The notes under the pieces were generated by a model. That model did no database searches. It saw nothing but the letters and a program-made list of their open reading frames with translations, and had not been told where the DNA came from. Both the position numbers and the translations under genes were made by a program. Source: Capsulimonas sp. (GTDB lineage Bacteria; Armatimonadota; Armatimonadia; Armatimonadales; Capsulimonadaceae). From it: a DNA stretch of 9,081 nt. The DNA lies in assembly GCA_025963815.1 (NCBI GenBank), contig JAOQAA010000302.1, positions 1 to 9,081 on the forward strand. The letters are read 5' to 3'. This document shows, in pieces, positions 6,977 through 9,081 of the stretch (its first letter is position 1; each line of letters begins with the position of its first letter).

Positions 6977-7005
6977 TTGACAACCGCGTCGCCAGCCGCC
7001 ATAAT
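6977..7005 (+). promoter_or_regulatory. Sigma70-type promoter of the thiC transcript
   Basis: TTGACA (6977-6982, perfect -35) and CATAAT (7000-7005, five of six to the -10 consensus) are separated by exactly 17 nt. Transcription would start near 7012, just before the riboswitch P1 stem at 7027. Confidence 0.85.
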
Positions 7006-7026
7006 GCCCGTGACAACTGAATTACA

Positions 7027-9073
<2,047 letters not shown>

Positions 9074-9081
9074 CGAGGATT

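Overview
The window reads as part of a bacterial chromosome of moderate to high GC, most likely from the phylum Armatimonadota (a Capsulimonas-like lineage). This is inferred from the pseudopilin text, not measured. The first pseudopilin carries an SNLKQI-type motif followed by a YVQDYDEFYPP-like segment and an H-X9-DG motif, a combination familiar from the expanded pseudopilin families of that phylum. No mobile element, CRISPR array, tRNA or rRNA was seen. Every gene called lies on the + strand.

Region 1 (1-5025) is a tandem array of four paralogous genes. The first is cut by the left window edge and only its C-terminal part remains (to 529). Three complete copies follow (702-2063, 2142-3548, 3631-5025). 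Each complete copy encodes about 455-470 residues: a short positive N-terminus, one membrane anchor, a conserved DAGP[IV]Y motif, a helical core with a TPR-like segment and an AITL-x-x-MRK-[IL]LY motif, and a C-terminal D-x-[FY]-x-x-KP-x-x-YRREG-x-GF domain. That last domain resembles the end of GspG-type major pseudopilins. I know no function for the family.

Region 2 (5022-6956) continues the same transcript. A four-helix membrane protein of the DUF2809 type overlaps the last array gene by 4 nt. Two paralogous type II secretion/type IV pilus-like pseudopilin genes follow, overlapping by 11 nt and 4 nt. The first (249 aa) keeps the prepilin Gly/Glu signature, two cysteines and H-X9-DG. The second (257 aa) has lost both cysteines, the histidine of H-X9-DG and the canonical Glu+5. 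The overlaps make 3631-6956 a likely co-translated operon of envelope proteins and suggest, without proving, that the array family works with the pseudopilins.

Region 3 (6957-9073) is a separate thiamine biosynthesis unit. It has a near-consensus sigma70-type promoter, a TPP riboswitch, a perfect 13-bp intrinsic terminator and then a complete thiC. The riboswitch P1 strand is also complementary to the terminator's 5' strand, which gives a simple model for transcription attenuation by TPP.
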